DNA of 64,000 nucleotides from Methylotenera_A sp044222005 (GCA_044222005.1 JBGANY010000001.1:248001-312000), one strand, 5' to 3'. Counted from the first letter of the stretch, positions 26,545-36,049 are shown. Notes: generated by a model from the sequence alone, not told the origin. Numbers and translations: made by a program.

Positions 26545-27873
26545 ATGAAAAGAGTGTTAATCATGAAACGTATCCATCTCATCCTGATAGGGTCCATTGT
26601 GTTGGCCGCAGTGGCTGGCTGGTTTGTCTGGGAGAAATTATCGGTCTCCAAGCAGGAGGCTATGCCAACACAAAAAATTGCGAATAACGGCGTTGTGCAA
26701 GACAAAAGCGGCAAGACTGTGCTTTACTGGTATGACCCGATGGTGCCTGGTCAAAAATTTGACAAGCCGGGTAAATCGCCATTTATGGACATGCAACTGG
26801 AACCCAAATATGCTGATGACAGCAATAATGCTGGAAATAACAGCGTAGTGATTCCATCGCAGGTTGCGCAGAATCTGGGGATCAGGTCGGAGAAAGTGGT
26901 AACCAGAAGCTTTGGCGAATCACTGTCGGCCATTGGCCGCATTGAGCCGGATGAGCGGCGTTTTTATGCGGTACAAACGCGTACCCCCGGTTTTGTAGAA
27001 CGATTGTCCGTGCGTGCGGTGGGCGACCCGGTAAGCAAAGGCCAGAAAATTGCAGAAATCTATGCCCCGGAATTATTGGCTGCGCAACAAGAGTATTTGG
27101 CATTGCTTGCCTTAAACGATGTTGATAGCGACAACTCCCTGAAGCAAGCAGCACGTCATCGGCTGAAATTGCTTGGCATGTCAGAGGGCGAAATAGCTGG
27201 CATCTCTAAAACGGGTAAATCCAGCCCGCGCTTTGGTGTTTATGCACCTGCTTCTGGTGTACTTACCGAACTAGGCGTTCGTGAAGGCGGGCAACTGATG
27301 GCGGGCAGTTCGCTGATGCAAATCTCAGATTTATCTCAAGTGTGGCTGATTGCAGAAGTGCCCGAGCGCGACGCGGCCCGAATCAAGCCGGGATTCGCTG
27401 CCGAGGTCCAACTGCAAAGCCTGCCAGGCGAAGTATTCAAGGGCAAAGTGAGCTACCTTTATCCAATCTTGAACGAGGTTTCAAGAACATTGCAGGTACG
27501 TGTTGAGTTGCCTAACATGCGCAATCTTCTTCGACCAGGCATGTACGCCAATGTCAAATTTACCGGGCAAACCCATGAAGCCTTATCAGCGTCGGCCGAA
27601 AGCATCATCGCGACAGGCAAACGCAAAGTTGTGATTGTGAAAGAGGAGCATGGTTATCGTCCTGTAGAAATCGAGACGGGGCAGGAGCGTGATGGTTATA
27701 CCGAGATATTGAGCGGTTTATCCGAAGGCGAAGAGGTGGTGGCATCGGGCCAGTTCCTGGTTGACTCGGAGGCCTCTTTATCCGGGGTGCTGGCGAGGCT
27801 TGCTAATCAGAATATGGTTCAACAAGGGGAGATGAAGAGTGATACACCTGACATGAAGGGAGCAAGGCCATGA
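26545..27873 (+). CDS. cusB: CusB-type periplasmic membrane-fusion protein
   Basis: Reading from ATG 26545 gives 442 residues; a second ATG at 26563 is also possible. The more upstream reading from 26494 overlaps cusC and is unlikely. After an N-terminal membrane anchor, the segment YWYDPMVPGQKFDKPGKS followed by PFMDMQLEPKY matches the metal-binding N-terminus of CusB/SilB, with all three ligand methionines in place. The remaining parts are barrel-sandwich, alpha-hairpin and beta-barrel domains of the HlyD/RND adaptor family (RTPGFVERLSVRAVGDPV, LRPGMYANVKF). It overlaps cusA by 4 bp, and cusCBA is one operon by spacing. Confidence 0.92.
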   Translation: MKRVLIMKRIHLILIGSIVLAAVAGWFVWEKLSVSKQEAMPTQKIANNGVVQDKSGKTVLYWYDPMVPGQKFDKPGKSPFMDMQLEPKYADDSNNAGNNSVVIPSQVAQNLGIRSEKVVTRSFGESLSAIGRIEPDERRFYAVQTRTPGFVERLSVRAVGDPVSKGQKIAEIYAPELLAAQQEYLALLALNDVDSDNSLKQAARHRLKLLGMSEGEIAGISKTGKSSPRFGVYAPASGVLTELGVREGGQLMAGSSLMQISDLSQVWLIAEVPERDAARIKPGFAAEVQLQSLPGEVFKGKVSYLYPILNEVSRTLQVRVELPNMRNLLRPGMYANVKFTGQTHEALSASAESIIATGKRKVVIVKEEHGYRPVEIETGQERDGYTEILSGLSEGEEVVASGQFLVDSEASLSGVLARLANQNMVQQGEMKSDTPDMKGARP

Positions 27874-30800
27874 TAGCGGGACTCATACGCTGGTCGGCCG
27901 ACAATCGTTTGCTGGTGCTGCTGGCTACGCTGTTGGTGGTGGCCTGGGGTGTATTTACCATGTTGAGAACACCGCTGGATGCGATTCCTGATTTGTCTGA
28001 TACCCAGGTCATTATCCGTACGCCATGGGCCGGGCAAGCGCCGCAAATTGTCGAGAACCAGCTTACCTATCCATTAACCACCGCCATGCTGTCAGTGCCC
28101 GGCGTCAAGACAGTGCGCGGCTATTCGTTCTTCGGTGATTCCTTTGTGTATATTCTATTCAACGATGGGACCGATCAATACTGGGCGCGTTCCCGCGTGC
28201 TGGAATACCTGAGCCAGATTTCTTCACGTTTGCCCAAAGGTGTAAATCCTAGCCTGGGGCCGGATGCTACCGGGGTAGGCTGGGTATATGAATATGCACT
28301 GGTTGACCGCAGCGGCAAGCATGATTTAGGTGAGCTGCGTGCTCTGCAGGACTGGTTTCTGAAGTTCGAGCTGAAAACCATCCCGGGCATCGCGGAGGTC
28401 GCTACGCTGGGCGGCATGGTGCGCCAATATCAGGTGCAGGTAGACCCAGACAAGTTACGAAATTACCGCATCCCGTTAACCAAAGTCGTATCAGCAATCC
28501 AGTCTGCCAATCAGGAAACAGGCGGTGCCGTGGTGGAAACCGCCGAGGCTGAGTACATGGTGCGAGCGCACGGCTATCTGGAATCGCTGGATGATTTCCG
28601 CAACATCCCGCTCAGTGTCAGTGACCGCGGTACGCCGATTTTATTGTCTGACGTGGCACTTGTGCAAATCGGACCGGAACTCAGGCGCGGCGTTGCAGAG
28701 CTTAACGGCGAGGGTGAAGTGACTGGTGGTGTGATTGTGGTGCGTGCCGGGCAAAATGCGCTGGAGGTGATTGATGCGGTAAAAGCCAAACTTGCCACAC
28801 TGAAAAAGAGTTTGCCTGAAGGCGTGGAGATTGTGACTACCTACGACAGATCGCAACTGATTAAACGTGCAGTAGATAACCTGACACATAAACTGATTGA
28901 GGAATTCATTGTGGTCGCGCTGGTGTGTGCTGTGTTTTTATGGCACTTTAGATCAGCGTTGGTGGCGATTGTGGCCTTGCCAATCGGGGTGCTGGTGAGC
29001 TTCATCGTCATGTATTATCAAGGCGTCAATGCCAATATCATGTCGCTTGGCGGCATCGCCATTGCCATCGGCGCCATGGTGGATGCAGCGATTGTGATGA
29101 TTGAGAATGCACATCGGCAGCTTGAGCATTACCGAAATGAGCATGGCGAACCGGATAACAGTAGGCGTATTGCACTCATTATCAACGCTGCCAGTGAAGT
29201 AGGGCCAGCGCTGTTTTTCTCATTGCTGATCATCACGTTATCTTTTATCCCCGTGTTCACTCTGGAGGCACAGGAAGGTAAGCTGTTCGCGCCATTAGCT
29301 TTTACCAAGACTTACGCCATGGCGGCAGCAGCTGGACTATCTGTCACACTGATCCCTGTATTGATGACTATCTTTATTCGCGGGCGCATCCGGCCTGAAC
29401 ATGGCAATCCGCTCAATCGCTGGCTGATTGCCATCTATAAACCTTTATTAAGCAAAGTGTTGCATTATCCTGTAATCACTTTGGGCTTCGCTTTAGTTCT
29501 GGTATTAATTACACTGTATCCATTAAGCAAGCTTGGCAGTGAATTCATGCCGCCGCTGGATGAAAGCGATTTGCTCTATATGCCGACCGCATTGCCGGGT
29601 TTGTCGGTTTCAAAAGCTTCGGAAATTCTGCAATTGAGTGACCGCCTCATCAAAACCGTGCCCGAGGTCAAGTCAGTATTTGGTAAGGCAGGCCGCGCCG
29701 AAACCGCCACTGACCCGGCGCCACTGGAAATGCTGGAAACGACCATTCAGTTCAAACCGCGCGCAGAATGGCGCGCCGGCATGACCACCGAAAAACTGAT
29801 TGAAGAACTGGATGCGAGGCTGAAGATACCTGGCATGGCCAACGTATGGGTGCAGCCTATCCGCAATCGAATCGACATGCTTTCTACCGGCATCAAAAGC
29901 CCTGTTGGTATCAAGATTGGCGGGGCGGATTTGGCTACGCTGGAAAAGCTGGGCGAAGAAGTCGAACGCATCATGAAAAAAGTGCCGGGTGTTGGCTCGG
30001 TGATTGCCGAGCGTGTGACTGGTGGACGGTATATTGATATAAAAATTGATCGGCTCAAGATCGCACGCTATGGCTTGAATATTGAGGATGTGCAATCGTT
30101 CATATCGACAGCCATTGGCGGCGACAATATCGGCGAGCTGATTGATGGTTTGGCGCGTTATCCAATCAATGTCCGATTTCCAAGAGAACTGCGTGATTCT
30201 GTAGAGAAACTTAAAAATTTGCCTATTGTTACCGAGCAGGGCACAACCGTGCTGTTGGGTGATGTGGCCGAAGTCAAAGTGACCGACGGCCCGCCGATGA
30301 TTAAAAGTGAAAATGCGCGCCCCAATGTCTGGGTGTATGTAGATATTCATGACCGTGATCTGGGGAGTTTTGTACAGGACGCAAAAGCCGCGCTGGATAA
30401 AGAGTTGCAGCTGCCGGCTGGTTACTCACTGGCCTGGTCTGGCCAGTTTGAATATTTTGAGCGCGCCGTAAAACGCCTGAGCTACGTGGTTCCAATGACG
30501 CTAGCCATTATTTTTATCCTGCTGTTTTTGGCTTTCAAGCGCATTACGCCAGCTGTTCTGATTCTAGGTAGCCTGCCGTTTGCATTGGTAGGCGCAGTGT
30601 GGTTCCTGTATTTTTTAGGGCATCATTTTTCGATTGCCAGTGGTGTTGGTATGATCGCGCTGGCAGGGCTGGCCGGCGAGTTTGGCGTCATCATGCTGGT
30701 ATATCTGGATGGTGCGGTTGAACGCCATCGAGCCGCAGGAAAACTCAATACAAGCGAAGATTTGCACGCTGCGCTGATTGAAGGTGCGGCGTTAAGAGTG

Positions 30801-30992
30801 CGCCCAAAAGCCATGACGGTGGCTGTAATATTGGCTGGGCTGATCCCCATTTTAATCGGTACCGGCACAGGCTCAGAAGCGATGAGCCGCATCGCGGCGC
30901 CAATGGTGGGCGGCATGCTGACGGCACCGCTTTTGTCGTTATTTGTGCTACCCGCAGCTTATGTGTTATTAATAAGAGTCAGCACTCGTTAA
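27870..30992 (+). CDS. cusA: CusA-type heavy-metal RND efflux pump
   Basis: This 1040-residue RND transporter has twelve predicted transmembrane helices and large periplasmic loops. The N-terminus PLDAIPDLSDTQVIIRT is the heavy-metal-efflux (HME) signature. The three methionines that bind Cu(I)/Ag(I) in E. coli CusA appear to be conserved, in DLLYMPTALPG, APLEMLETT and NRIDMLSTGIKSP. This supports monovalent copper or silver export rather than the divalent-metal Czc class. The proton-relay helix contains IAIGAMVDAAIVMIENAH. No cusF or cusRS gene is seen in the window. Confidence 0.95.
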   Translation: MIAGLIRWSADNRLLVLLATLLVVAWGVFTMLRTPLDAIPDLSDTQVIIRTPWAGQAPQIVENQLTYPLTTAMLSVPGVKTVRGYSFFGDSFVYILFNDGTDQYWARSRVLEYLSQISSRLPKGVNPSLGPDATGVGWVYEYALVDRSGKHDLGELRALQDWFLKFELKTIPGIAEVATLGGMVRQYQVQVDPDKLRNYRIPLTKVVSAIQSANQETGGAVVETAEAEYMVRAHGYLESLDDFRNIPLSVSDRGTPILLSDVALVQIGPELRRGVAELNGEGEVTGGVIVVRAGQNALEVIDAVKAKLATLKKSLPEGVEIVTTYDRSQLIKRAVDNLTHKLIEEFIVVALVCAVFLWHFRSALVAIVALPIGVLVSFIVMYYQGVNANIMSLGGIAIAIGAMVDAAIVMIENAHRQLEHYRNEHGEPDNSRRIALIINAASEVGPALFFSLLIITLSFIPVFTLEAQEGKLFAPLAFTKTYAMAAAAGLSVTLIPVLMTIFIRGRIRPEHGNPLNRWLIAIYKPLLSKVLHYPVITLGFALVLVLITLYPLSKLGSEFMPPLDESDLLYMPTALPGLSVSKASEILQLSDRLIKTVPEVKSVFGKAGRAETATDPAPLEMLETTIQFKPRAEWRAGMTTEKLIEELDARLKIPGMANVWVQPIRNRIDMLSTGIKSPVGIKIGGADLATLEKLGEEVERIMKKVPGVGSVIAERVTGGRYIDIKIDRLKIARYGLNIEDVQSFISTAIGGDNIGELIDGLARYPINVRFPRELRDSVEKLKNLPIVTEQGTTVLLGDVAEVKVTDGPPMIKSENARPNVWVYVDIHDRDLGSFVQDAKAALDKELQLPAGYSLAWSGQFEYFERAVKRLSYVVPMTLAIIFILLFLAFKRITPAVLILGSLPFALVGAVWFLYFLGHHFSIASGVGMIALAGLAGEFGVIMLVYLDGAVERHRAAGKLNTSEDLHAALIEGAALRVRPKAMTVAVILAGLIPILIGTGTGSEAMSRIAAPMVGGMLTAPLLSLFVLPAAYVLLIRVSTR

Positions 30993-31049
30993 GCCATTTG
31001 TTTAATATAATGCGTCAATAATCCAAGTGTTAATCATCCAGGGAAAACT

Positions 31050-31400
31050 ATGCTTTATATATTCACAAAATATCTAATTACCGCCGCTGTTGTAGTGCTG
31101 GTTTCAGAGATTGCCAAAGCCAGTGACAGGTTAGGCGGCTTGGTGGCCGCCTTGCCGATGGTGACGATCCTGACCTTGATCTGGCTGTTTGTGGAAAAGC
31201 AGCCTGGTATTAAAATCGCCAATCACGCCTATTATACGTTCTGGTACGTCATTCCCACCTTACCCATGTTCTTGCTGTTTCCTTACCTGCTGCCCAAGTG
31301 GGGCTTTTGGTTTACGCTGTTAGCATGCGCGCTTTTTACCATCGTTGTTTTTTATCTTTATGCGACTGTGCTAAAACAGTTTGGCGTTCATTTGCTGTAG
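31050..31400 (+). CDS. DUF3147-family membrane protein
   Basis: This 116-residue protein has about four transmembrane helices and the DUF3147 look: SEIAKASDRLGGLVAALPMVTILTLIWL at the N-terminal half, and HAYYTFWYVIPTLPMFLLFPYLL after it. Its role is unknown; the conserved loop between helices 1 and 2 suggests a small transporter or chaperone, but that is conjecture. It lies 9 bp upstream of earP on the same strand and may be co-transcribed with it. A TAATATAAT sequence near 31004 could be a promoter element for this pair. Confidence 0.8.
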   Translation: MLYIFTKYLITAAVVVLVSEIAKASDRLGGLVAALPMVTILTLIWLFVEKQPGIKIANHAYYTFWYVIPTLPMFLLFPYLLPKWGFWFTLLACALFTIVVFYLYATVLKQFGVHLL

Positions 31401-31409
31401 ATTTTAGAA

Positions 31410-32534
31410 ATGCACGAACTCAGGTGGGACATTTTCTGCAAGATTGTCGATAATCTTGGCGACATTGGCGTCTGCTGGCGGCTGGCGCGGCAACTGCTCA
31501 TGGAGCACGGCTTGCAGGTTCGGCTTTGGATTGATGATTTAAGCGTCGCCAGGCGAGTTATCCCTGCTTTAGATGTGACGCTGCAAAAGCAGGTTGTTCA
31601 AGACATCACGATTATTTCATGGCATGCAAACACTGTTTTTAATCAGGCGGCAGAAGTGGTGATTGAGGCTTTTGGCTGTGAGTTGCCGCCAGCTTATTTA
31701 GATGCAATGTCACAGAAAAGATCCAAATGGGTTAATCTGGAATATTTATCTGCCGAGCCATGGGTGGGGGATTTTCATGCAAAACCGTCACCGCGGCCAC
31801 AGCACAATTTAACGCGGCATTTTTACTTTCCTGGCTTTACCGAGGCTACCGGCGGTTTGATCCGGGAGCGCAATATCGTTGAGCAGAATCAATTGCTTGC
31901 CAATGATATGCAGTTGCAGGACGCATTCTGGAAACGCCTGAATCTGACTCGCGATGCGTATTTAAAAGTTTCATTGTTTTACTATCCGCATGCGCCGGTC
32001 TATGATTTGCTCACGATCATGGCAAGTGGCCAGCAAACCACTGATTGTTACGTGCCTGCCAGCAGTGATCTGCAGCAAATCGCCCGTTTTTTTGGTAAAG
32101 ACGCAATTGCGGCAGGCGAAAACTTAACGCACAAAAACCTCAATTTGCATGTGCTGCCTTTTCTGTCGCATCAAGATTACGATCAATTACTGGCCATCTG
32201 TGATATTAATTTTGTACGTGGCGAAGATAGCTGGGTTCGTGCCATCTGGGCGGGCAAGCCGTTTATCTGGCAGCCATATTTTCAAACCGAAAACACTCAC
32301 ATGAAAAAACTGGACGCGTTTCTGGAGGTGTTTTATGGTCATTCTGACGCAAAGCAGGTGGCCTGCGAGGCGCACCGGTATTGGTCTGCAGGGCACATGC
32401 CAGAAACGGCCTGGAACCATTTTTTGAATGCTTTGCCTGCGTTACGGCACCATGCGCGGCAACAGGCGCAACAATTGGCAAAACAAGCAGACCTTGCATC
32501 TAAGTTGGTGATTTTTTGTAATAAAATCCAGTGA
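31410..32534 (+). CDS. earP: EF-P arginine rhamnosyltransferase EarP
   Basis: This 374-residue inverting GT-B glycosyltransferase transfers rhamnose from dTDP-L-rhamnose to Arg32 of EF-P. The N-terminal CKIVDNLGDIGVCWRLARQL segment contains the two conserved Asp residues required for catalysis. The C-terminal nucleotide-sugar region shows NFVRGEDSWVRAIWAGKPFIWQPY, the family hallmark. The gene lies directly upstream of efp, the usual arrangement for the rhamnosylation pathway, and that efp encodes the substrate arginine. The dTDP-rhamnose supply genes are not in the window. Confidence 0.95.
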   Translation: MHELRWDIFCKIVDNLGDIGVCWRLARQLLMEHGLQVRLWIDDLSVARRVIPALDVTLQKQVVQDITIISWHANTVFNQAAEVVIEAFGCELPPAYLDAMSQKRSKWVNLEYLSAEPWVGDFHAKPSPRPQHNLTRHFYFPGFTEATGGLIRERNIVEQNQLLANDMQLQDAFWKRLNLTRDAYLKVSLFYYPHAPVYDLLTIMASGQQTTDCYVPASSDLQQIARFFGKDAIAAGENLTHKNLNLHVLPFLSHQDYDQLLAICDINFVRGEDSWVRAIWAGKPFIWQPYFQTENTHMKKLDAFLEVFYGHSDAKQVACEAHRYWSAGHMPETAWNHFLNALPALRHHARQQAQQLAKQADLASKLVIFCNKIQ

Positions 32535-32560
32535 AACTAGAGAAAAAAGAATAGTTTAGG

Positions 32561-32566
32561 TATAAT
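32561..32566 (+). promoter_or_regulatory. Putative -10 element of efp
   Basis: A perfect TATAAT lies 44 bp upstream of the efp start, in the short AT-rich gap after earP. No good -35 hexamer is visible 16-18 bp upstream, so the promoter is only probable. It would let efp be expressed above the level of earP. Confidence 0.4.
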
Positions 32567-32609
32567 GCGCGGCTTCAATATTCAACGCAATTAATCTGCA
32601 AGGCAAATT

Positions 32610-33170
32610 ATGAAAACAGCACAAGAACTTCGCGCCGGTAACGTGATTATGGTGGATGGCGCACCATTGGTGGTGGTAAAAGCCGAATACAACAAATCGG
32701 GCCGCAATTCCGCCGTGGTTAAAATGAAATTTAAAAACCTGCTTACCGAAGCGCCAAGCGAAACTGTATACAACGCAGGCGATAAATTCGACGTGATTGT
32801 GCTCGAGAAAAAAGAAGTGACTTTCTCCTATTTTGCCGATCCAACCTATGTGTTTATGGATGGGGATTACAACCAGTACGACGTGGATGCCGAGTTTATG
32901 GAAGACGCATTACCGTATCTGGAAGATGGCATGCCTTGCGACGTGCGCTTTTACGAAGGCAAAGCAATCTCAGTTGAATTGCCAACGACTGTGGTGCGTG
33001 AAATCACTTATACCGAACCTGCCGTAAAGGGTGATACCTCTGGCAAGGTGATGAAGCCTGCCAAGATCGCTTCAGGTTATGAAGTGCCAGTGCCATTGTT
33101 CTGTAACCAGGGCGACAAAATCGAGATTGATACACGCACGGGTGAATATCGTAACCGCGTGATGAAGTAA
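32610..33170 (+). CDS. efp: Elongation factor P (Arg32 type)
   Basis: This 186-residue translation factor relieves ribosome stalling at polyproline. The three beta-barrel domains are present, starting MKTAQELRAGNVIMVDG. The loop that reaches the peptidyl-transferase centre reads YNKSGRNSAVV, and the modified position is Arg32. This is the residue rhamnosylated by EarP, encoded directly upstream, rather than the lysine used by the EpmA/B/C pathway. The C-terminus GDKIEIDTRTGEYRNRV is typical. A strong hairpin terminator follows at 33191-33213. Confidence 0.97.
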   Translation: MKTAQELRAGNVIMVDGAPLVVVKAEYNKSGRNSAVVKMKFKNLLTEAPSETVYNAGDKFDVIVLEKKEVTFSYFADPTYVFMDGDYNQYDVDAEFMEDALPYLEDGMPCDVRFYEGKAISVELPTTVVREITYTEPAVKGDTSGKVMKPAKIASGYEVPVPLFCNQGDKIEIDTRTGEYRNRVMK

Positions 33171-33190
33171 GCGGATATTAAAAATAAAAT

Positions 33191-33213
33191 GGGCGCAATC
33201 TGCGCCCTTTTTT
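33191..33213 (+). terminator. Intrinsic terminator after efp
   Basis: A perfect 7-bp stem GGGCGCA/TGCGCCC with a 3-nt loop is followed directly by six T. It lies 20 bp after the efp stop codon and before the convergent DUF2934 gene. Confidence 0.88.
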
Positions 33214-33234
33214 GTGTATGCAAGGATTGAAAAC

Positions 33235-33513
33235 TTATCCGGCCAGTTTTTTGGCAACTTCCGCTTCAGCCGCAATCCAGTAATCTACCGCACAACCAGC
33301 AAAATTATTGCGTTCGGCCATATAATAAGCCGCTATTTCAGTCATTCTATAGCGCTCTCCAGCATCGATATTTTTGGCTTTTGATGTACCGGCTTTTTTA
33401 GCGGGTGCTTTTTTTACGGCCACTTTTTTTTCTTCTGTAGATTTAGCTTTGCTTGCTGTCGTTTTCTTGGCTGCTGTTGGTTTCTTTTCAGCAGTCGTTT
33501 TTGCGGTTGCCAT
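33235..33513 (-). CDS. Histone-tail DUF2934 protein
   Basis: This 92-residue protein has two parts. Residues 1-48 are almost wholly Lys, Ala and Thr (AAKKTTASKAKS, VKKAPAKKAGTSKAK), like histone H1-type bacterial tails. Residues ~52-90 form a DUF2934 motif ending AVDYWIAAEAEV. DUF2934 modules are short helical units of unknown function; the basic tail suggests nucleic-acid binding, which is inference. An AAGGA Shine-Dalgarno precedes the ATG. A second DUF2934 protein without the tail is at 45758-45985. Confidence 0.82.
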   Translation of the reverse strand: MATAKTTAEKKPTAAKKTTASKAKSTEEKKVAVKKAPAKKAGTSKAKNIDAGERYRMTEIAAYYMAERNNFAGCAVDYWIAAEAEVAKKLAG

Positions 33514-33593
33514 GATGAGTTCCTTTTCTGAAGATTCTTAAAATTAGCTTACAAAAGCTTCTTGTACCCGCTAACTGATGCATTATTATAGTA

Positions 33594-35045
33594 TTAAACC
33601 GTGCCGCCTACTGTCAAGCCTTCAATTTTCAGGGTGGGCTGGCCAACACCGACGGGCACGCTCTGACCTTCTTTGCCACAGGTGCCCACACCGCTGTCAA
33701 GCGCCATGTCGTTGCCTATCATCGAAACACGGGTAAGCACATCTGGCCCGTTGCCAATCAGGGTGGCGCCTTTAACAGGGTGAGTGATTTTCCCATCCTC
33801 AATCATGTAGGCTTCGGCCGCGCTGAATACAAATTTACCGCTGGTGATATCCACTTGCCCGCCGCCAAAATTAGCGGCATACAGGCCTTTCTTGACCGAT
33901 TTGATAATCTCTGCCGGGTCTTTGTCGCCATTGTGCATATAGGTGTTGGTCATACGCGGCATGGGCATGTGGGCGTAGCTTTCGCGGCGCGCATTGCCGG
34001 TGAGCGGCATGCCCATCAGGCGTGCATTGAGGCTATCCTGAATATAGCCGCGCAGGATGCCGTCTTCAATGAGGATGGTTTTATTGCTCGGGTTGCCTTC
34101 ATCATCCATGCTGAGCGAGCCGCGGCGGTTCGTGAGGGTGCCGTCATCGACAATGGTGATGCCCTTGGCCGCGACGCGTTTGCCCATCCTGTTCGCGAAA
34201 GCAGAGCTGCCTTTGCGGTTGAAATCACCTTCCAGTCCGTGCCCGATGGCTTCATGCAGCAGGATGCCGGGCCAACCCGCACCTAGCACTACGGTCATGC
34301 TGCCGGCAGGGGCAGGGCGCGCATCCAGATTCACCAGCGCCTGATGTACGGCTTTTTGCGCGTAATCCTGCAAGACAGCATCGCTGAAGTAGCTGTAGTC
34401 AAAACGTCCGCCGCCGCCGCTGGAGCCTTGCTCGCGGCGACCATGATGCTCGGCAATGACCTGTATTGAGATGCGCACCAAAGGGCGCACATCCGCCGCC
34501 ATTACGCCGTCACTGCGCGCCACCATCACTACTTCATATTCGCCTGCGATAGAGGCCATGACTTGACTGACGCGTGGGTCAATTTTGCGGGCAAACTGTT
34601 CCAGCCGTTCCAGTAATTTGACTTTTGCATCCGCAGAAAGTGAGGCGATGGGATCCTGCGGCAAATAGAGTGCTTGCGCCTGGCGCGTTAAAATACTTTT
34701 GCCCGTTTGCTCTGCACCCAACGCGGCAATGGATTTGGTCGCGCTTGCCGCTTGCTGCAAAGCGGACAGGTTGATGTCATCGGAATAGGCAAAAGCAGTT
34801 TTTTCGCCACTTATGGCACGCACGCCAACACCTTGGTCTATCGAAAAATTTCCAGATTTTACCTGGCCTTCTTCCAGGCTCCAGGATTCGCTGCGGCTAT
34901 ACTGAAAATACAAATCAGCATAATCCACCTGATGCGACATAATACTGCCCAGCACCCCTTGCAAGGCTTGTGTATCAAGCCCTGTAGGTTTTAGCAGCAC
35001 ATCATGCGCTGTATCAAAATGGTTTGTTTTAGCTGTGGTATTCAT
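33594..35045 (-). CDS. tldD: Metalloprotease subunit TldD
   Basis: This 483-residue protein is the TldD subunit of the TldD/TldE (PmbA) zinc protease, which matures microcin B17 and degrades CcdA in E. coli. The zinc-binding HExxxH motif appears as LLHEAIGHGLEGDF, and the following FANRMGKRVAAKGITIVDDGT and SMDDEG segments are family hallmarks. The C-terminal region GTCGKEGQSVPVGVGQPTLKI is also typical. The TldE partner is not in the window. It is followed upstream by a nitrilase-family gene and yhdP on the same strand, a conserved proteobacterial cluster. Confidence 0.95.
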   Translation of the reverse strand: MNTTAKTNHFDTAHDVLLKPTGLDTQALQGVLGSIMSHQVDYADLYFQYSRSESWSLEEGQVKSGNFSIDQGVGVRAISGEKTAFAYSDDINLSALQQAASATKSIAALGAEQTGKSILTRQAQALYLPQDPIASLSADAKVKLLERLEQFARKIDPRVSQVMASIAGEYEVVMVARSDGVMAADVRPLVRISIQVIAEHHGRREQGSSGGGGRFDYSYFSDAVLQDYAQKAVHQALVNLDARPAPAGSMTVVLGAGWPGILLHEAIGHGLEGDFNRKGSSAFANRMGKRVAAKGITIVDDGTLTNRRGSLSMDDEGNPSNKTILIEDGILRGYIQDSLNARLMGMPLTGNARRESYAHMPMPRMTNTYMHNGDKDPAEIIKSVKKGLYAANFGGGQVDITSGKFVFSAAEAYMIEDGKITHPVKGATLIGNGPDVLTRVSMIGNDMALDSGVGTCGKEGQSVPVGVGQPTLKIEGLTVGGTV

Positions 35046-35138
35046 TCAATATTTAGTTAACTTTAACAGTTGAGAAACACTATACCAGCATCGCACGCAG
35101 GCGGTGCCAGGTATATTCGTGAAATAGACTGAATTTAC

Positions 35139-35999
35139 TTAGATTGCTTTGATGGTTTTATGTTTCAACGCAGGCAAGCTTTTACGCAGGCTGGCCTGAT
35201 AATCCCGGTTCATCGACGCAATTACCACGCCGGAGCCGCGCGGCAGCCTGTCCAGGATCACGCCCCAGGGGTCAACAATCATGCTGTTGCCATGCGTTTC
35301 GCGGCCGGATAAATGGTAACCGCCTTGTGCAGGTGCAATCACGTAGCATAGGTTCTCGATCGCGCGTGCGCGGATTAAACTTTCCCAATGTGCCTTGCCG
35401 GTAGTTTCGGTAAAGGCAGATGGCACCACGATCATATCGACCTCGCCCATGGCGCGGTATAGCTCCGGAAAGCGTAAATCGTAACAAATAGAAAGGCCGA
35501 TCTTTCCGTAAGGCGTGTTCACTGTGACTACCGTGTCGCCGGATTCGATGGTATTTTCTTCGTGATAATGTTCCGTCCCTAAATCCAGTCCGAACAGATG
35601 GATTTTATCGTAGCGGGCGACTTGCTCACCTTTGTCATTGTATACCAGGCAGCTGTTACGTATTTTATTAGGATAATTGCTTACCAGAGGAACCGTGCCG
35701 CCGATGAGCCAGATTTTATGCTCGCGTGCCATTCTGGATAAAAAGCGCTGAATCGGTCCCTCATTTGGCTTTTCTCTGGCAAGGACTTTGTCATTTTCTT
35801 TTGCGCCCATAATACAAAAATATTCTGGCAACACCACAATTTTTGCACCCTGATCTGCCGCAATCGTAATCAGACGCTCCGCCTCGATGAGGTTGGAGGA
35901 CACATGCGGGCTGGAGGCCATTTGAATCCCCGCTACCTTAATCACTCCGGCTGCGGCCTTGGCAGGTTTTGCGGTTTTATTGCGCGATGTAATAGGCAT
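35139..35999 (-). CDS. Carbon-nitrogen hydrolase (nitrilase superfamily, Nit-like amidase)
   Basis: This 286-residue enzyme has the Glu-Lys-Cys catalytic triad of the nitrilase fold: Glu in VVLPEYF, Lys in YDKIHLFGLDL and Cys in GLSICYDLRFPELYR. The last motif with the DLRFPELYR extension is characteristic of the Nit1/NitFhit branch, whose members deaminate products such as deaminated glutathione. The substrate here is inferred, not shown. The first ~18 residues are basic and Ala-rich and do not belong to the core domain. It lies between yhdP (upstream) and tldD (downstream) on the same strand. Confidence 0.88.
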   Translation of the reverse strand: MPITSRNKTAKPAKAAAGVIKVAGIQMASSPHVSSNLIEAERLITIAADQGAKIVVLPEYFCIMGAKENDKVLAREKPNEGPIQRFLSRMAREHKIWLIGGTVPLVSNYPNKIRNSCLVYNDKGEQVARYDKIHLFGLDLGTEHYHEENTIESGDTVVTVNTPYGKIGLSICYDLRFPELYRAMGEVDMIVVPSAFTETTGKAHWESLIRARAIENLCYVIAPAQGGYHLSGRETHGNSMIVDPWGVILDRLPRGSGVVIASMNRDYQASLRKSLPALKHKTIKAI

Positions 36000-36049
36000 G
36001 ATTAAGTTACTTTCTTGTTTTTAATCCTGTGTTAACAAGTTAGCCCGAT

